A stretch of DNA of 64,000 nucleotides, taken from an uncultured Collinsella sp. Its GTDB lineage: Bacteria > Actinomycetota > Coriobacteriia > Coriobacteriales > Coriobacteriaceae. The translations under genes were made by a program, and so were the position numbers. Positions 48,134 to 57,447 of the stretch are shown here, piece by piece. Under the pieces are notes generated by a model that had not been told where the DNA came from, made no database searches, and was given only the letters and a program-made list of their open reading frames with translations. Every line of letters begins with the position of its first letter. The stretch's first letter is position 1. The stretch is from assembly GCA_902496275.1 (NCBI GenBank), contig CABVAC010000002.1:1-64000 (forward strand), given 5' to 3'.

Positions 48134-49336
48134 ATGCAGATTACCTCAGGCCTGCCTGAAGGCTTTAACGCCGGCGCGTACGACATGATTGTCGTCGGTG
48201 CTGGATATGCCGGTGCCGTTTGCGCCCGCCGTCTTGCCGAGACCATCGGCTATCGTGTTGCCGTTTTGGAGCGCCGTAGCCACATTGCGGGCAATGCCTA
48301 TGACTGCGCTGACGAGGCCGGAATCCTGATTCACGAGTACGGTCCGCATATCTATCACACCTTTAACGAGCGCGTGCACAATTTCCTGTCGCGCTTTACC
48401 AAGTGGACGGATTATCAGCACAAGGTGCTCGCCAACATCAACGGTACCCTTATGCCCGTGCCCTTCAACCATGCGAGTCTCAAGCTCGCCTTTGGTGACG
48501 AGCGCGGCGAGGAGCTGTATCAGAAGCTCGTGGAGACCTTTGGCAAGGATGTCAAGGTGCCTATTATGGAGCTGCGTAAGAAGAACGACCCGGATCTTGC
48601 CGAGGTCGCCGATTACGTCTACGAGAACGTCTTTTTGCATTACACCATGAAGCAGTGGGGCCAGACGCCCGATCAGATCGACCCCTCGATCACCGGCCGC
48701 GTTCCCGTCTTTGTGGGCGATGATGACCGCTACTTCCCGCAAGCTCCCTTCCAGGGCATGCCGCAGGAGGGCTACACGGCGCTCTTTGAGCACATGCTCG
48801 ACCACGACCTGATCGACGTGTTCTGCGACGTGGACGCCCGTGACCTCTTTGAAATCGACGAGACTACCGTCAAGATCGACGGCAAGGTCTATGGTGGCGA
48901 GATCGTCTACACCGGTCCACTCGACGAGCTGTTCAACCTCGACTTGGGTGCGTTGCCGTACCGCACGCTCGATATGAAGTTCGAGACGCTCGATATGGAC
49001 CAGTTCCAGCCCGTGGGCACTGTCAACTACACCACGAGCGAGGACTACACGCGCATCACCGAGTTCAAGAACATGACCGGTCAGGTCCTGCCCGGCAAGA
49101 CCACCATCATGAAGGAGTACTCCAAGGCCTATACGCCCGGCTCGGGCGAGACGCCGTACTACGCCATTCTTGAGCCCGAGAACCGTGAGCTCTATGAGCG
49201 CTATCTTGAGCGCGTCCAGAACCTGACGAACTTCCACCCGGTGGGTCGTCTGGCCGAGTATCGTTACTACGATATGGACGCCGTGACCAATTCCGCCCTC
49301 GATCTTTCGGATGAGATTATCGCCTGCCATGCATAA
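48134..49336 (+). CDS. glf: UDP-galactopyranose mutase
   Basis: A 400-residue flavoprotein converting UDP-galactopyranose to UDP-galactofuranose for wall or capsule glycans. The FAD motif is MIVVGAGYAGAVCARRLAE (~18-36), then VLERRSHIAGNAYDC, EYGPHIYHTFNERV and the substrate-site segments KQWGQTPDQIDPSITGRVP (~177-195) and TEFKNMTGQ. Some 17 residues (MQITSGLPEGFNAGAYD) precede the usual start. AAGGAG precedes the ATG. The glycosyltransferase gene overlaps its stop by 8 nt, so galactofuranose is likely used by that enzyme or pathway. Confidence 0.93.
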   Translation: MQITSGLPEGFNAGAYDMIVVGAGYAGAVCARRLAETIGYRVAVLERRSHIAGNAYDCADEAGILIHEYGPHIYHTFNERVHNFLSRFTKWTDYQHKVLANINGTLMPVPFNHASLKLAFGDERGEELYQKLVETFGKDVKVPIMELRKKNDPDLAEVADYVYENVFLHYTMKQWGQTPDQIDPSITGRVPVFVGDDDRYFPQAPFQGMPQEGYTALFEHMLDHDLIDVFCDVDARDLFEIDETTVKIDGKVYGGEIVYTGPLDELFNLDLGALPYRTLDMKFETLDMDQFQPVGTVNYTTSEDYTRITEFKNMTGQVLPGKTTIMKEYSKAYTPGSGETPYYAILEPENRELYERYLERVQNLTNFHPVGRLAEYRYYDMDAVTNSALDLSDEIIACHA

Positions 49337-50360
49337 AGTCATAACATTCGGTATTCCCTCGTATAACGCCGCCAAGGACATGGACCATTGCATCACCTCC
49401 ATCTTGGAGGGGAGCAATTACGCCACCGATATCGAGATTATCGTGGTGGACGACGGCTCCAAGGACGAGACGGCCGCCAAGGCTGACGAGTGGGAGGCAC
49501 GTTATCCCGGTATCATTCGCGCGGTACACCAGGAGAACGGCGGCCACGGTATTGCCGTCCTTTCGGGTCTGCGCGAGGCGCAGGGCACCTACTACAAGGT
49601 TGTCGACTCGGACGACTGGCTTGACGGCGCTGCCCTTTCGACCATGCTGTCGATTCTGCGTGGCTTTGAAGAGCGTGATCAGCGCGTTGACCTGTTTATC
49701 TCGAACTACGTGTACGAGAAGGTTTACGAGGGCACGCATACCGCTATTGGTTACAAATTTGCCCTGCCGCGCAAAAAGATCTTTTCCTGGGATCAGATCG
49801 GTCATTTCCGCCTGGACCAGAACCTACTCATGCACAGCCTGTGCTATCGCACGGATGTGCTGCGCGAGTCCAACCTTCCCATGCCGCCGCACACGTTCTA
49901 TGTGGACAACATCTACGCCTACGTGCCGCTGCCACGTTGCAAGACCATGTACTACGCCGACATCGACCTCTATCGCTACTTTATCGGTCGCGAGGGCCAG
50001 AGTGTCAACGAGGCCACGATGGTCAAGCGTCTGGACCAGCAGTTCCGTGTGACGCGCATCATGATGGAGTCGTACCACCTGTACAGCGATGTTGAGTCGT
50101 CGCGTCTGCGCTCGTACATGATGGGCTATTTCACCATGATGATGGCGATCTGCTCGGTGCTCACCAAGCTTTCCGAGGAAGATTGCGCCGACGAGCGCCT
50201 AAAGACGCTGTGGAATGATTTGAAGGCCTACGACGAGCGCATGTATCGTCGTGCCCGCTACGGCGTGGTCGGGTTCTTCACCAATCTGCGCGGTCGGGCC
50301 GGAGACAAAACCACACTCGGCCTATACCGTCTTGCCTCAAAGATCTTCAAATTCAACTAG
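49329..50360 (+). CDS. family 2 glycosyltransferase
   Basis: A 343-residue GT-A enzyme. ITFGIPSYNAAKDMDHCITS (~5-24), IIVVDDGSKDETAAKADEWE (~38-57) and the metal-binding VVDSDDWLDG (~94-103) are GT2 motifs. The C-terminal ~100 residues are basic and may sit on the membrane (YGVVGFFTNLRGRAGDK). No membrane-spanning segment is certain. Start ATG 49329 overlaps the glf stop by 8 nt, so the two are translationally coupled. It may add galactofuranose or another sugar to a cell-surface polymer; acceptor unknown. A family B structured element follows. Confidence 0.87.
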   Translation: MHKVITFGIPSYNAAKDMDHCITSILEGSNYATDIEIIVVDDGSKDETAAKADEWEARYPGIIRAVHQENGGHGIAVLSGLREAQGTYYKVVDSDDWLDGAALSTMLSILRGFEERDQRVDLFISNYVYEKVYEGTHTAIGYKFALPRKKIFSWDQIGHFRLDQNLLMHSLCYRTDVLRESNLPMPPHTFYVDNIYAYVPLPRCKTMYYADIDLYRYFIGREGQSVNEATMVKRLDQQFRVTRIMMESYHLYSDVESSRLRSYMMGYFTMMMAICSVLTKLSEEDCADERLKTLWNDLKAYDERMYRRARYGVVGFFTNLRGRAGDKTTLGLYRLASKIFKFN

Positions 50361-50393
50361 CTGCTGAGTAATCGCTGCTGATAGGTTGACTGG

Positions 50394-50501
50394 GCCCCTT
50401 GGCCTTTAGTTTGCTACTGCGAACAGTCCTGCTCGCACGGAAAGCACATTAAGTGCTTTCCGGCTCGTGCGGAACTTGTATCAAACTAAAGGCCAAGGGG
50501 C
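50394..50501 (+). repeat. structured repeat family B, copy 1 (3' of the glycosyltransferase gene)
   Basis: A 20-bp perfect outer stem (GCCCCTTGGCCTTTAGTTTG at 50394-50413 with its complement 50482-50501) closes on a core shared with copy 2: CAGTCCTG, CTCGCACG, an apical stem GGAAAGCAC-ATTAA-GTGCTTTCC, then GGCTCGTGCGGAACT. It starts 33 nt after the glycosyltransferase stop and is in sense orientation to it. No U tract follows, so it is not an ordinary terminator. Confidence 0.75.
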
Positions 50502-50598
50502 TTCTGCTATAAGAATCGATTGTCAGGCTGCCTGAATTTGAAGATCTTAGACGCGCGGTACACAGGGGCCTGGGCTGAAAAGACTTGGTTGGTAGGCT
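50502..50598. other. spacer between the two family B elements
   Basis: About 100 nt between two convergent genes with no gene, promoter or terminator that I recognise. Contains GAATCGATTG and two GGCTGCC words that look accidental. Confidence 0.4.
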
Positions 50599-50715
50599 GC
50601 CCGGTGGGGCTTGGTTATGTTTGTCGCGAGTTCCGCACGAGCCGAAGAGCACTTAATGTGCTCTTCGTGCGAGCCAGGACTGTAGAGCAGCAAACATAAC
50701 CAAGCCCCACCGGGC
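50599..50715 (-). repeat. structured repeat family B, copy 2 (3' of the P1 peptidase gene)
   Basis: Read on the minus strand: a 25-bp perfect outer stem (50691-50715 with 50599-50623; begins GCCCGGTGGGGCTTGG), then the conserved core CAGTCCTG, CTCGCACG, an apical stem GAAGAGCAC-ATTAA-GTGCTCTTC, and GGCTCGTGCGGAACT. Outer stem and part of the apical stem differ from copy 1 with pairing kept. It begins 16 nt after the P1 peptidase stop, in sense orientation to that gene. Confidence 0.75.
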
Positions 50716-50731
50716 AACCGGACGAGCTAGT

Positions 50732-51733
50732 TTACTTTGCGGCGCCGGGGATGCCGTGGGAGGTTTTGGCGGTTTTGGCTCCGTTTACGATGGCGGTTTG
50801 CAAAGCCCTTACGGCGAGCATGCCCAGCAGGTCTAGGGGAACGGCGGCGCTTGCCTGGGCGCCCAGTTTGCCGCTGGCGAGGGTGTAGATGGTGTCGCCG
50901 TCGTTGGTGGTGTGCGTGGGACGGATGGCGTGTGCGTAGGCGTCTGCGGCCATCTGGGAGACCTTGGTGGCTTGTGCCTTAGTGAGTTCCACGTTGGTGA
51001 CGATGCAGCTGATGGTGGTGTTGGTGCGGTCGAGCGGCATCTGCATGGATCCGGCGGCGGCAAAGGCTGCGAGTTCCATGTCGACGATCTGGTCGCTATC
51101 GGCCGCGGCGCGCATACCGGCGACCCACTCGCCGGTGAAGGGGTCGACAACATTGCCGCAGGCGTTGACCGAGACCACGGCGCCCACCTTGATGGGGCCG
51201 AGTGCCACGGCGGCAGCTCCAAGGCCGGCCTTCATGCAGGTGGCGGGCCCCATGAGCTTACCCACGGTGGCGCCCGTGCCGGCGCCTACGTTGCCCTGTT
51301 CGAGCTTGGTGGGGGTGTGGTCGAGTGCTTCGCACACGGCGGCGATGCCGGCCTCAATGTCGGGGCGCACGGTGGGGTCGCCAAAGGCAAGGTCGAAGAT
51401 GCAGCTGGAGCACACGATAGGCACCTGCGTGGGGCCGACGGGAAGGCCGATGCCGCGGCTCTCAAGCTCGCGAGCGACGCCGCTTGCAGCCTCGAGGCCA
51501 AAGGCCGATCCGCCCGAAAGGCAGACGGCGTGGACCTTGTCGACGGTGTTCTCAGGTCGCAGCAGGTCGGTTTCGCGCGAAGCGGGAGCACCGCCGCGAA
51601 CGTCAACACCGCCGGTGGCGCCCTCGGGTGCCACGATTACGGTGCAACCGGTGCCGGCCTCCTCGTCCGTATAGTTGCCATAGCAAAAGCCATCGACATC
51701 GCAGACGTCAATGGCCTCGAGCAGTGTATCCAT
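50732..51733 (-). CDS. P1-family (S58) aminopeptidase-like protein
   Basis: A 333-residue member of the DmpA/BapA group of self-processing Ntn-type hydrolases. CLSGGSAFGLEAASGVAREL (~71-90), EQGNVGAGTGATVGKLMGPA (~144-163), IKVGAVVSVNACGNVVDP (~180-197) and a late DRTNTTISCIVTN (~238-250, which holds the residue freed by autoproteolysis) mark the family. Related enzymes cleave D- or beta-amino acid or N-terminal peptide bonds. No signal peptide. A family B element lies directly downstream. Confidence 0.87.
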   Translation of the reverse strand: MDTLLEAIDVCDVDGFCYGNYTDEEAGTGCTVIVAPEGATGGVDVRGGAPASRETDLLRPENTVDKVHAVCLSGGSAFGLEAASGVARELESRGIGLPVGPTQVPIVCSSCIFDLAFGDPTVRPDIEAGIAAVCEALDHTPTKLEQGNVGAGTGATVGKLMGPATCMKAGLGAAAVALGPIKVGAVVSVNACGNVVDPFTGEWVAGMRAAADSDQIVDMELAAFAAAGSMQMPLDRTNTTISCIVTNVELTKAQATKVSQMAADAYAHAIRPTHTTNDGDTIYTLASGKLGAQASAAVPLDLLGMLAVRALQTAIVNGAKTAKTSHGIPGAAK

Positions 51734-51834
51734 GTTTAACTCCTATCGGTTTTCCGCCGCGCCTTGTGCCCGGTCGGGATCCGTACGGTACGCCAAAATT
51801 GTAGGCGCCGGGGGATACCCAGCGCCAGATGCAA

Positions 51835-52416
51835 TTACGAGAGTTTTTGAATCGCGCGCGCGACGCGGGCGATGGGTAGGCCCACCACGTTATAGAAGTC
51901 GCCCGAAATATCGTGCACGAGCATGCGTCCTCCTGTGCCCTGAATGCCGTAGGCGCCGGCCTTGTCCATGGGCTCACCCGAGGCGACGTAGTGCTCGATC
52001 TGCTCGTCGGTGAGCTCGTAGAACGTCACGTCGGTCACATCGACAAAGGACAGGCTTTCGGCGGCATGCGGGGCGGCCGTATCGCCTGCCTTAACGATGC
52101 AGACGCCGGTTGCGACCTGGTGCGTGCGGCCCGAAAGCTCACGGAGCATAGTGCGCGCCTCGTCCTCGGTTGCCGGCTTGCCCAGAATCTTGCCGTCAAA
52201 GGTGACGATGGTGTCGGCCGCGACCGTCAGCTCATTGGGCTCGGCATACTCGGCAGCAACGGCAGCCGCCTTGGCGCGTGCCAAGCGCTCGACAAGCGTG
52301 AGCGGGGCCTCGCCATCAAAGGGCGTTTCGTCGATATCCGCGGGAATCACGCGAATGTTGTAGCCTGCCTCGCGCATCAGCTCTATGCGGCGCGGCGATT
52401 GCGAAGCCAAAATCAT
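51835..52416 (-). CDS. maf: Maf-family nucleotide pyrophosphatase
   Basis: A 193-residue septum-formation/house-cleaning enzyme hydrolysing non-canonical or m5/m7-modified nucleoside triphosphates. ILASQSPRRIELM (~2-14, nucleotide-binding), TVAADTIVTFDGKILGKPA (~64-82) and a later GEPMDKAGAYGIQGTGGRML (~145-164) are Maf signatures. It overlaps the preceding DJ-1 gene by 4 nt (translational coupling). Substrate preference (YhdE, YceF or YhaF subgroup) cannot be told. Confidence 0.93.
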   Translation of the reverse strand: MILASQSPRRIELMREAGYNIRVIPADIDETPFDGEAPLTLVERLARAKAAAVAAEYAEPNELTVAADTIVTFDGKILGKPATEDEARTMLRELSGRTHQVATGVCIVKAGDTAAPHAAESLSFVDVTDVTFYELTDEQIEHYVASGEPMDKAGAYGIQGTGGRMLVHDISGDFYNVVGLPIARVARAIQKLS

Positions 52417-52955
52417 AGTTGGATGCCCTCGGCGACCTTCTCGACGGCCTTGTCGCCGGCGAGCGTGCGCAGCAGCTCCAATGCAAAGGGGAGGGACTGT
52501 GCCATGCCGCTGGCAGTGATGATGTTGCCGTCTTGCGTGACCTTCTCGTCGGTATAGGCGCCTTCGGGGAAGCTTTTCTCAAAGCCAGGGAAGCACGTGG
52601 CATGGCGCCCCTCGAGCAGGTCGAGCTCGCCCAGGATAAACGGGGCGGCGCAGATGGCGGCGACGTGCTTGGTTGCGGCGAACTCGCAGACCACGTCGCA
52701 GACGCGCTGATCTGCGCGCAGGTTGGTGGCACCGGGCAGGCCGCCGGGCAGCACGACGCAGTCGTACTCGTCAAAGTTAATCTCATCAAAGAGCACATCG
52801 CAGGTCACGGGGATCTGCAGCGAGCTTACGACCTCGCGCGTGGGCATGATCGAGACGAGCGTGGCACGCACGCCGCCGCGACGCATGACATCGACCATGG
52901 TCAAGCATTCAATAGTTTCAAAGCCATCGGCGGCGAGAACGGCAACGCTGGGCAT
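52413..52955 (-). CDS. DJ-1/PfpI-family glyoxalase III or protein deglycase
   Basis: A 180-residue cytosolic DJ-1-like protein. SVAVLAADGFETIECLTMVD (~3-22), CVVLPGGLPGATNLRAD (~63-79) and the nucleophilic Cys in HVAAICAAPFILGELDLLEG (~96-115) are visible. Subgroup members handle methylglyoxal or act as stress chaperones; ThiJ-type and YajL-type functions cannot be separated by eye. The ATG at 52955 follows AAAGGAA; a longer frame opens at 52979. It overlaps maf by 4 nt. Confidence 0.88.
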   Translation of the reverse strand: MPSVAVLAADGFETIECLTMVDVMRRGGVRATLVSIMPTREVVSSLQIPVTCDVLFDEINFDEYDCVVLPGGLPGATNLRADQRVCDVVCEFAATKHVAAICAAPFILGELDLLEGRHATCFPGFEKSFPEGAYTDEKVTQDGNIITASGMAQSLPFALELLRTLAGDKAVEKVAEGIQL

Positions 52956-53060
52956 GAGGGTTCCTTTCATAGGCGGCATACAATTAGCCGTCTTATACCC
53001 CGAAGACCTCCGCTTGCCACGCTCGATTTCCCAATGATTTTCTGAGCAATGATTAAGCGG

Positions 53061-54374
53061 CTAGTTGCGCCTAAGGTGGACGACGGTCTCGCAGTGGAAG
53101 GTTTGTGGGAACAGGTCGACTGGCGTGATCTTTACGGGGGAGAAGGTGCCTTCTTCGACAAAGCGTTTGAGATCGCGCGCCAGGGTGGCCGGGTCGCAGC
53201 TCACGTAGGCGACATCGCGAGCACTCGTGCTGGCGATAAGGTCGATCGCCTCGGGGGCGAGGCCTGCGCGCGGCGGGTCGACCACCAAGACGTCGGCATC
53301 CTGGTCGGGGAACTCGCGCACCGCGTCTCCGCCAATGACGTCGACGTTATCAAGCTTGTTGATTTCCAGGTTACGGCGCAGGTCGCGCACGGCGGGGCCG
53401 TAGGCCTCGACGGCGGCGACAAAGTCGCAGCGGCGGGCGAGCGGCAGGGTAAAGGTGCCGGCACCACAGTACAGGTCCACGGCAAGCTCGTCTTCCTGCG
53501 GGTCGAGCGCTTCCATGACAAGCTCGATCAAAATCTCGGCACCCTTGGTGTTGACCTGGAAAAAAGACGGGGCAGACAAGCGCATCTGACCCTCGGCGAT
53601 ATTCTCGGTCCATGAGCCCTCTCCGGCGAGCATTTCGACCTTGGAGACACGGCGGGCCTTCTTTTCACCCTTGCTCATCACGCGCACGATGCTCGTGGGA
53701 TGAGCGGCGTCCGCCAGCACGCGGGAGACCTGCGAGCGCGGAAAAGAGCCCGTGGGCGTCCAGAGTGCGACCTCGAGTGCCTTGGTGCGACGCGAGGCAC
53801 GAATGCCCACGCGCTCCAGACCCAGGTTGTGGCTGCCGCTCAGATAGTTGAGCGCGCCGACGACTGACTTGAGCGCCTTGGGAAAACGCTTATCGAACAG
53901 CGGGCACGAATCGACGGTCACGATCTTGCTGGGGTCGACGCCGTGCATGCCAAGGCGCACGCGACCGTTGACGACGGTCGGTTCGAGCTCGATTTTATTG
54001 CGGTAACCCCAGTCGTCCTTGGTGTGGCAGATGGGCTGTACCAACTCATCGACCTGATCGGGGCTGAACTTGCCGATACGCTCGAGTGCGGAACGCAGGT
54101 TTTGCTCCTTGGCGGCAAGCTGCGCCGTGCGCGAGAGGTTGCCCCACGAACAACCACCGCAGATGCCCACGAAGGGGCAGGGGGGCTGAATGCGATCGGG
54201 GCTCGGCTCCAGAATCTCGGTCGTGCGGGCGCGCATAAACGACTTGCCGTCCTGCACGACCTCGGCTTCGACGGTGTCGCCTGCCACGGCGCCCTGCACA
54301 AAGACGGCCTTGCCGTTGTCGGCGTGCGCCAGCCCGTCGGCGCCGTAGGTCATCGATTCTATAGTGAGCTTCAT
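53061..54374 (-). CDS. 23S rRNA (uracil-5-)-methyltransferase, RlmD/RumA-like
   Basis: A 437-residue SAM-dependent RNA methyltransferase. A TRAM-like RNA-binding beta barrel (residues ~1-60) precedes a four-cysteine [4Fe-4S] site (CPFVGICGGCSW at ~72-83 plus C further on). The SAM site is VDLYCGAGTFTLPLARRCDF (~290-309), VVDPPRAG follows (~355), and the catalytic Cys is in YVSCDPATLARDL (~380-392). E. coli RlmD modifies U1939 and RlmCD-type relatives also U747; which base is used here is not known. The ATG at 54374 follows AGGAAT. Terminator of ppk lies upstream. Confidence 0.9.
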   Translation of the reverse strand: MKLTIESMTYGADGLAHADNGKAVFVQGAVAGDTVEAEVVQDGKSFMRARTTEILEPSPDRIQPPCPFVGICGGCSWGNLSRTAQLAAKEQNLRSALERIGKFSPDQVDELVQPICHTKDDWGYRNKIELEPTVVNGRVRLGMHGVDPSKIVTVDSCPLFDKRFPKALKSVVGALNYLSGSHNLGLERVGIRASRRTKALEVALWTPTGSFPRSQVSRVLADAAHPTSIVRVMSKGEKKARRVSKVEMLAGEGSWTENIAEGQMRLSAPSFFQVNTKGAEILIELVMEALDPQEDELAVDLYCGAGTFTLPLARRCDFVAAVEAYGPAVRDLRRNLEINKLDNVDVIGGDAVREFPDQDADVLVVDPPRAGLAPEAIDLIASTSARDVAYVSCDPATLARDLKRFVEEGTFSPVKITPVDLFPQTFHCETVVHLRRN

Positions 54375-54422
54375 ATTCCTGCCTGTCATTCGCGTTGTTG
54401 TTCGCACCATGGTAGCAGGGAA

Positions 54423-54464
54423 AAGCGCCCCGCATCCGAGGCTTTCCTCAAATGCGGGGCGCTT
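54423..54464 (-). terminator. terminator of ppk
   Basis: AAGCGCCCCGCAT (54423-54435) pairs with ATGCGGGGCGCTT (54452-54464), 13 bp, followed on the minus strand by TTTC. Confidence 0.75.
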
Positions 54465-54487
54465 CTACAAACTGCTTCTACAAACGA

Positions 54488-56890
54488 CTATTTCGTCTTG
54501 CCGGTAATGAGCGTCTTAAGACCCAGGCCGATCAGACCCAGGCCCATGCGCACGCGGCCGGGGCGATGGCGCTCGATGGCCTTGGTCTTGCCAGCGGGCT
54601 TATCGCGACGGGCGCTCGTCTCGGGTGCGGGCTTGGTGACCTGCGGATCGGGCTGAGGTGCAGGTGCAGGCTCGGGCTCAATGACGGTCGCCTGGACCTC
54701 TTGGACCTTGGGTGCTACTGGCTGCGGCTCGGCCTCGGAGGCAGGTTCCGCCTCAATGACGGGCTCGGGCGCGGCCTCGGCGTTGCGATAGGCGCGCTCC
54801 AGCAGGGCTTCCTGTGAGTTGAAGGGTTTCTCACCCTCTGCACGCTCCACGGGGACCCAGGTGCCGTCGCTCGTGAGGCTGCGGGCCTTCACGTTGTCGC
54901 GCAGCTGCATGCCCATGTACTCGTGCACCAGGGCGCGGCAGGTGGGGTCGAGCACGGGGAAGGCAATCTCCACGCGGTGCTCGGTGTTGCGCGTCATCAT
55001 GTCTGCCGAGCTCAGGTAAATCATGTCCGAGTCCACGCCGAAAGCATAGACGCGCGCGTGCTCCAAAAAGCGTCCGACGATGGAGCGGACATGCACGTTC
55101 TCGGTCTTGCCCGGAACACCGGGCTTGAGGCACGAGATGCCTCGGATGATCATGTCTACGCGCACGCCGGCACACGATGCCTCGGCGATCTTGTCGATAA
55201 CCTCGCGGTCGGTCAGCGAGTTGAGCTTAAAGAACACGCGGGCGGGCTCGCCGGCAAGGGCGCGCTGGATCTCGCGGTCAAGCCCGCGCATGATGAGCGG
55301 TTTCAGTCCGACGGGCGCCACACCCAGGAAGCGGTAGTCGCCGCGCAGGTTGCCCAGCGACAGGTTGCGGAAGAACAGGTTGGCGTCCTCGCCGATGCCG
55401 GGATGGGCTGTCATGAGCATAAAGTCGCTGTAGAGTTTGGCCGTCTTCTCGTTAAAGTTGCCGGTGCCCAAAAGTGTGAGGCGCGTTAGCGCCATGCCCT
55501 CGCGATAGGTGAGCTGGCAGATCTTTGAGTGGCATTTAAAGCCCTCGGAACCATAGATGACGGTGCAGCCGGCCTCTTCCAGGCGCTCGGCCCACTCGAT
55601 GTTGTTCTGCTCGTCAAAGCGTGCGCGGAGCTCCATGAGCACCGTGACCTCTTTGCCGTTCTCGGCAGCATCGATCAGCGACTCGCATAGGCGGCTCTGC
55701 TTGGCCACGCGGTAGAGCGTGATGCGCAACGAGATGCACTCGGGGTCGTAGGCTGCCTCGTGTACCAGATCCAGGAACGGATTCATGGCCTCGTAAGGGT
55801 AGAAAAGCAGCTTGTCGTGCTGCAGCACCTGCTCGCGGATGGAGCGGGTCATGTCGATGGTGGGGTTGGGCTGCGGCTTAAACGGCGTAAAGAGCAGCTC
55901 GTTGCGCAGGTGCTCGGGAATCTTGCCCTCAATGCCAAAGACGTAGCCCAGGTTGAGCGGGATATCGCAGGTAAAGACAGAGCGGCGCGAAAGCTCGAGC
56001 GCCTTGCGGATAGTCTTGAGCGTCACCTTCTCGAGCGACCCCGAGACCGCGAGCACTACCGGCTGCAGGCGCAGGCGCTTCTTGAGAATGCGCTTCATGT
56101 GCTGGCGGTAGTCCTCTTCCTCTTCGACGCCCTCGCCGTCCGGATCGATGTCGGCGTTGCGGGTGACGCGGATCAGCGCACGATCCAGCGGCTTATAGGA
56201 GCCAAAGCAGCTGTCCAGGCAGGCGAGGATGACGTCCTCGAGCAAAATGTAGGAGTAGGTGCCGGTGGGCGAGGGGATCTCGACCACGCGGTTCATCGAG
56301 GCGGGAATCTCGATAAGGCCCAGTAGGCTCTCCTCGTCGGTGGCGCCGTCCAGACCACAGGCCAGATAGAGCGCGCCGTTGCGCAGGTTGGGGAAGGGGT
56401 GGCGAGGATCGATGACCAGCGGCGAGATGACCGGCGACACGTAGGCCTGGAAGTAGCGGGTTACAAAGGTGCGCTCCTCGGGCGTAAGCGAATCGATGTG
56501 GGCGCGGTGAACGCCCAAGGTGTCGAGCTTGCCCTCGATGCTCTTAAAGATGGACTCCCAACGGGTAAGGAGCCCGGGCATTTCGGCCATGACAGCATCG
56601 ACCTGTTCGGAGGCGGTCATATTGCTCTTGTTGTCGACAGGTTGTTTTTTGAGCTCCGCCAGATCGGACAGGCCGCCCACGCGCACCATAAGGAACTCGT
56701 CGAGGTTGGACTCGAAGATCGAGACGAACTTTAGTCGCTCGAATAACGGAACGGTTTCGTCGAAGGCTTCGTCGAGCACGCGGTTGTCAAAGCGTAGCCA
56801 GCTGAGCTCTCGGTTTTGCGTGTACGAGAAGTCGCGCGGCGGTTTGCGCAGCTTTGCGGCGGCTTGCTTCTTTTCGATTTTGCTCGGCAT
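54488..56890 (-). CDS. ppk1: polyphosphate kinase 1
   Basis: An 800-residue enzyme that reversibly builds polyphosphate from ATP. PPK1 domains in order: N-terminal NRELSWLRFDNRVLDEAFD (~25-43), middle PPK domain, and two phospholipase-D-like C domains. The phosphorylated His lies in GFKCHSKICQLTYREG (~430-445) and a second His in LEHARVYAFGVD (~605). NFNEKTAKLYSDFMLMT and VRVDMIIRGISCLKPG are PPK1 blocks. The last ~110 residues are a Pro/Glu/Ala-rich tail and a basic helix (RMGLGLIGLGLKTLITGK), an unusual C-terminal extension that may tether it to the membrane. Start 56890 (MPSKIEKK) is uncertain; 56896 is equally possible. Confidence 0.92.
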   Translation of the reverse strand: MPSKIEKKQAAAKLRKPPRDFSYTQNRELSWLRFDNRVLDEAFDETVPLFERLKFVSIFESNLDEFLMVRVGGLSDLAELKKQPVDNKSNMTASEQVDAVMAEMPGLLTRWESIFKSIEGKLDTLGVHRAHIDSLTPEERTFVTRYFQAYVSPVISPLVIDPRHPFPNLRNGALYLACGLDGATDEESLLGLIEIPASMNRVVEIPSPTGTYSYILLEDVILACLDSCFGSYKPLDRALIRVTRNADIDPDGEGVEEEEDYRQHMKRILKKRLRLQPVVLAVSGSLEKVTLKTIRKALELSRRSVFTCDIPLNLGYVFGIEGKIPEHLRNELLFTPFKPQPNPTIDMTRSIREQVLQHDKLLFYPYEAMNPFLDLVHEAAYDPECISLRITLYRVAKQSRLCESLIDAAENGKEVTVLMELRARFDEQNNIEWAERLEEAGCTVIYGSEGFKCHSKICQLTYREGMALTRLTLLGTGNFNEKTAKLYSDFMLMTAHPGIGEDANLFFRNLSLGNLRGDYRFLGVAPVGLKPLIMRGLDREIQRALAGEPARVFFKLNSLTDREVIDKIAEASCAGVRVDMIIRGISCLKPGVPGKTENVHVRSIVGRFLEHARVYAFGVDSDMIYLSSADMMTRNTEHRVEIAFPVLDPTCRALVHEYMGMQLRDNVKARSLTSDGTWVPVERAEGEKPFNSQEALLERAYRNAEAAPEPVIEAEPASEAEPQPVAPKVQEVQATVIEPEPAPAPQPDPQVTKPAPETSARRDKPAGKTKAIERHRPGRVRMGLGLIGLGLKTLITGKTK

Positions 56891-56896
56891 ATGCAT

Positions 56897-57447
56897 CTGT
56901 CCGTTCAGTCCCCACAAGGGACGGTAGCCTAACACTAATCACTATTGTCTCAATTTAGTCGACCTGTGGCACGGACGCATCGCGCGAACGGTATCTTTAC
57001 CTACTTCTTACGCTGCCAAGGCATGCAACTAACTGCCCAACTCGTTTAGAAACAATCTATATCCATACTCAATTGGTGAGGATGTATGAATAAGAATGAT
57101 TGCGAGCTGAATATAATCGAATCCAAATTGAATCATGAACAAACGACATATATATGCAGAAAACCGTTTTAGCTATGCAATTCCTAAACATGAAAATATT
57201 TGTGCAATCTAGCTTAATTCCTTAGAAAAAAGAACATTTACCTTTGAAAACCTGCTTTAGAGAACCGAAGTGCATCATGGGGGAATCATATGAGATATAC
57301 CGTTCATCGCACTTTGCTGACCGTTCGGGGGCGAGGTGGAATTGCAGGTGGTTTTTGGATATAACTAGAGCTGTCAGCAAGCAGCGTCCCATACGGAGGG
57401 GCGCTGATACATTCGGCCAGTAAGGCCCGAAAGAAAGGTAGGAGGCC
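56897..57447 (+). promoter_or_regulatory. AT-rich regulatory region upstream of arcA copy 1
   Basis: About 550 bp without a gene. TATGAATAAGAATGAT (57085-57100) resembles the arginine-repressor ARG box (TNTGAATWWWWATTCANW). The last 130 nt (from CCGTTCGGGGGCGAGGTGG at 57323) match the leader of arcA copy 2 (60412 on), with GGATATAACTAG as a possible -10 region and CGGAGGGGCGCTGA before the gene. Arginine or anaerobic control is plausible but not proved. Confidence 0.4.
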
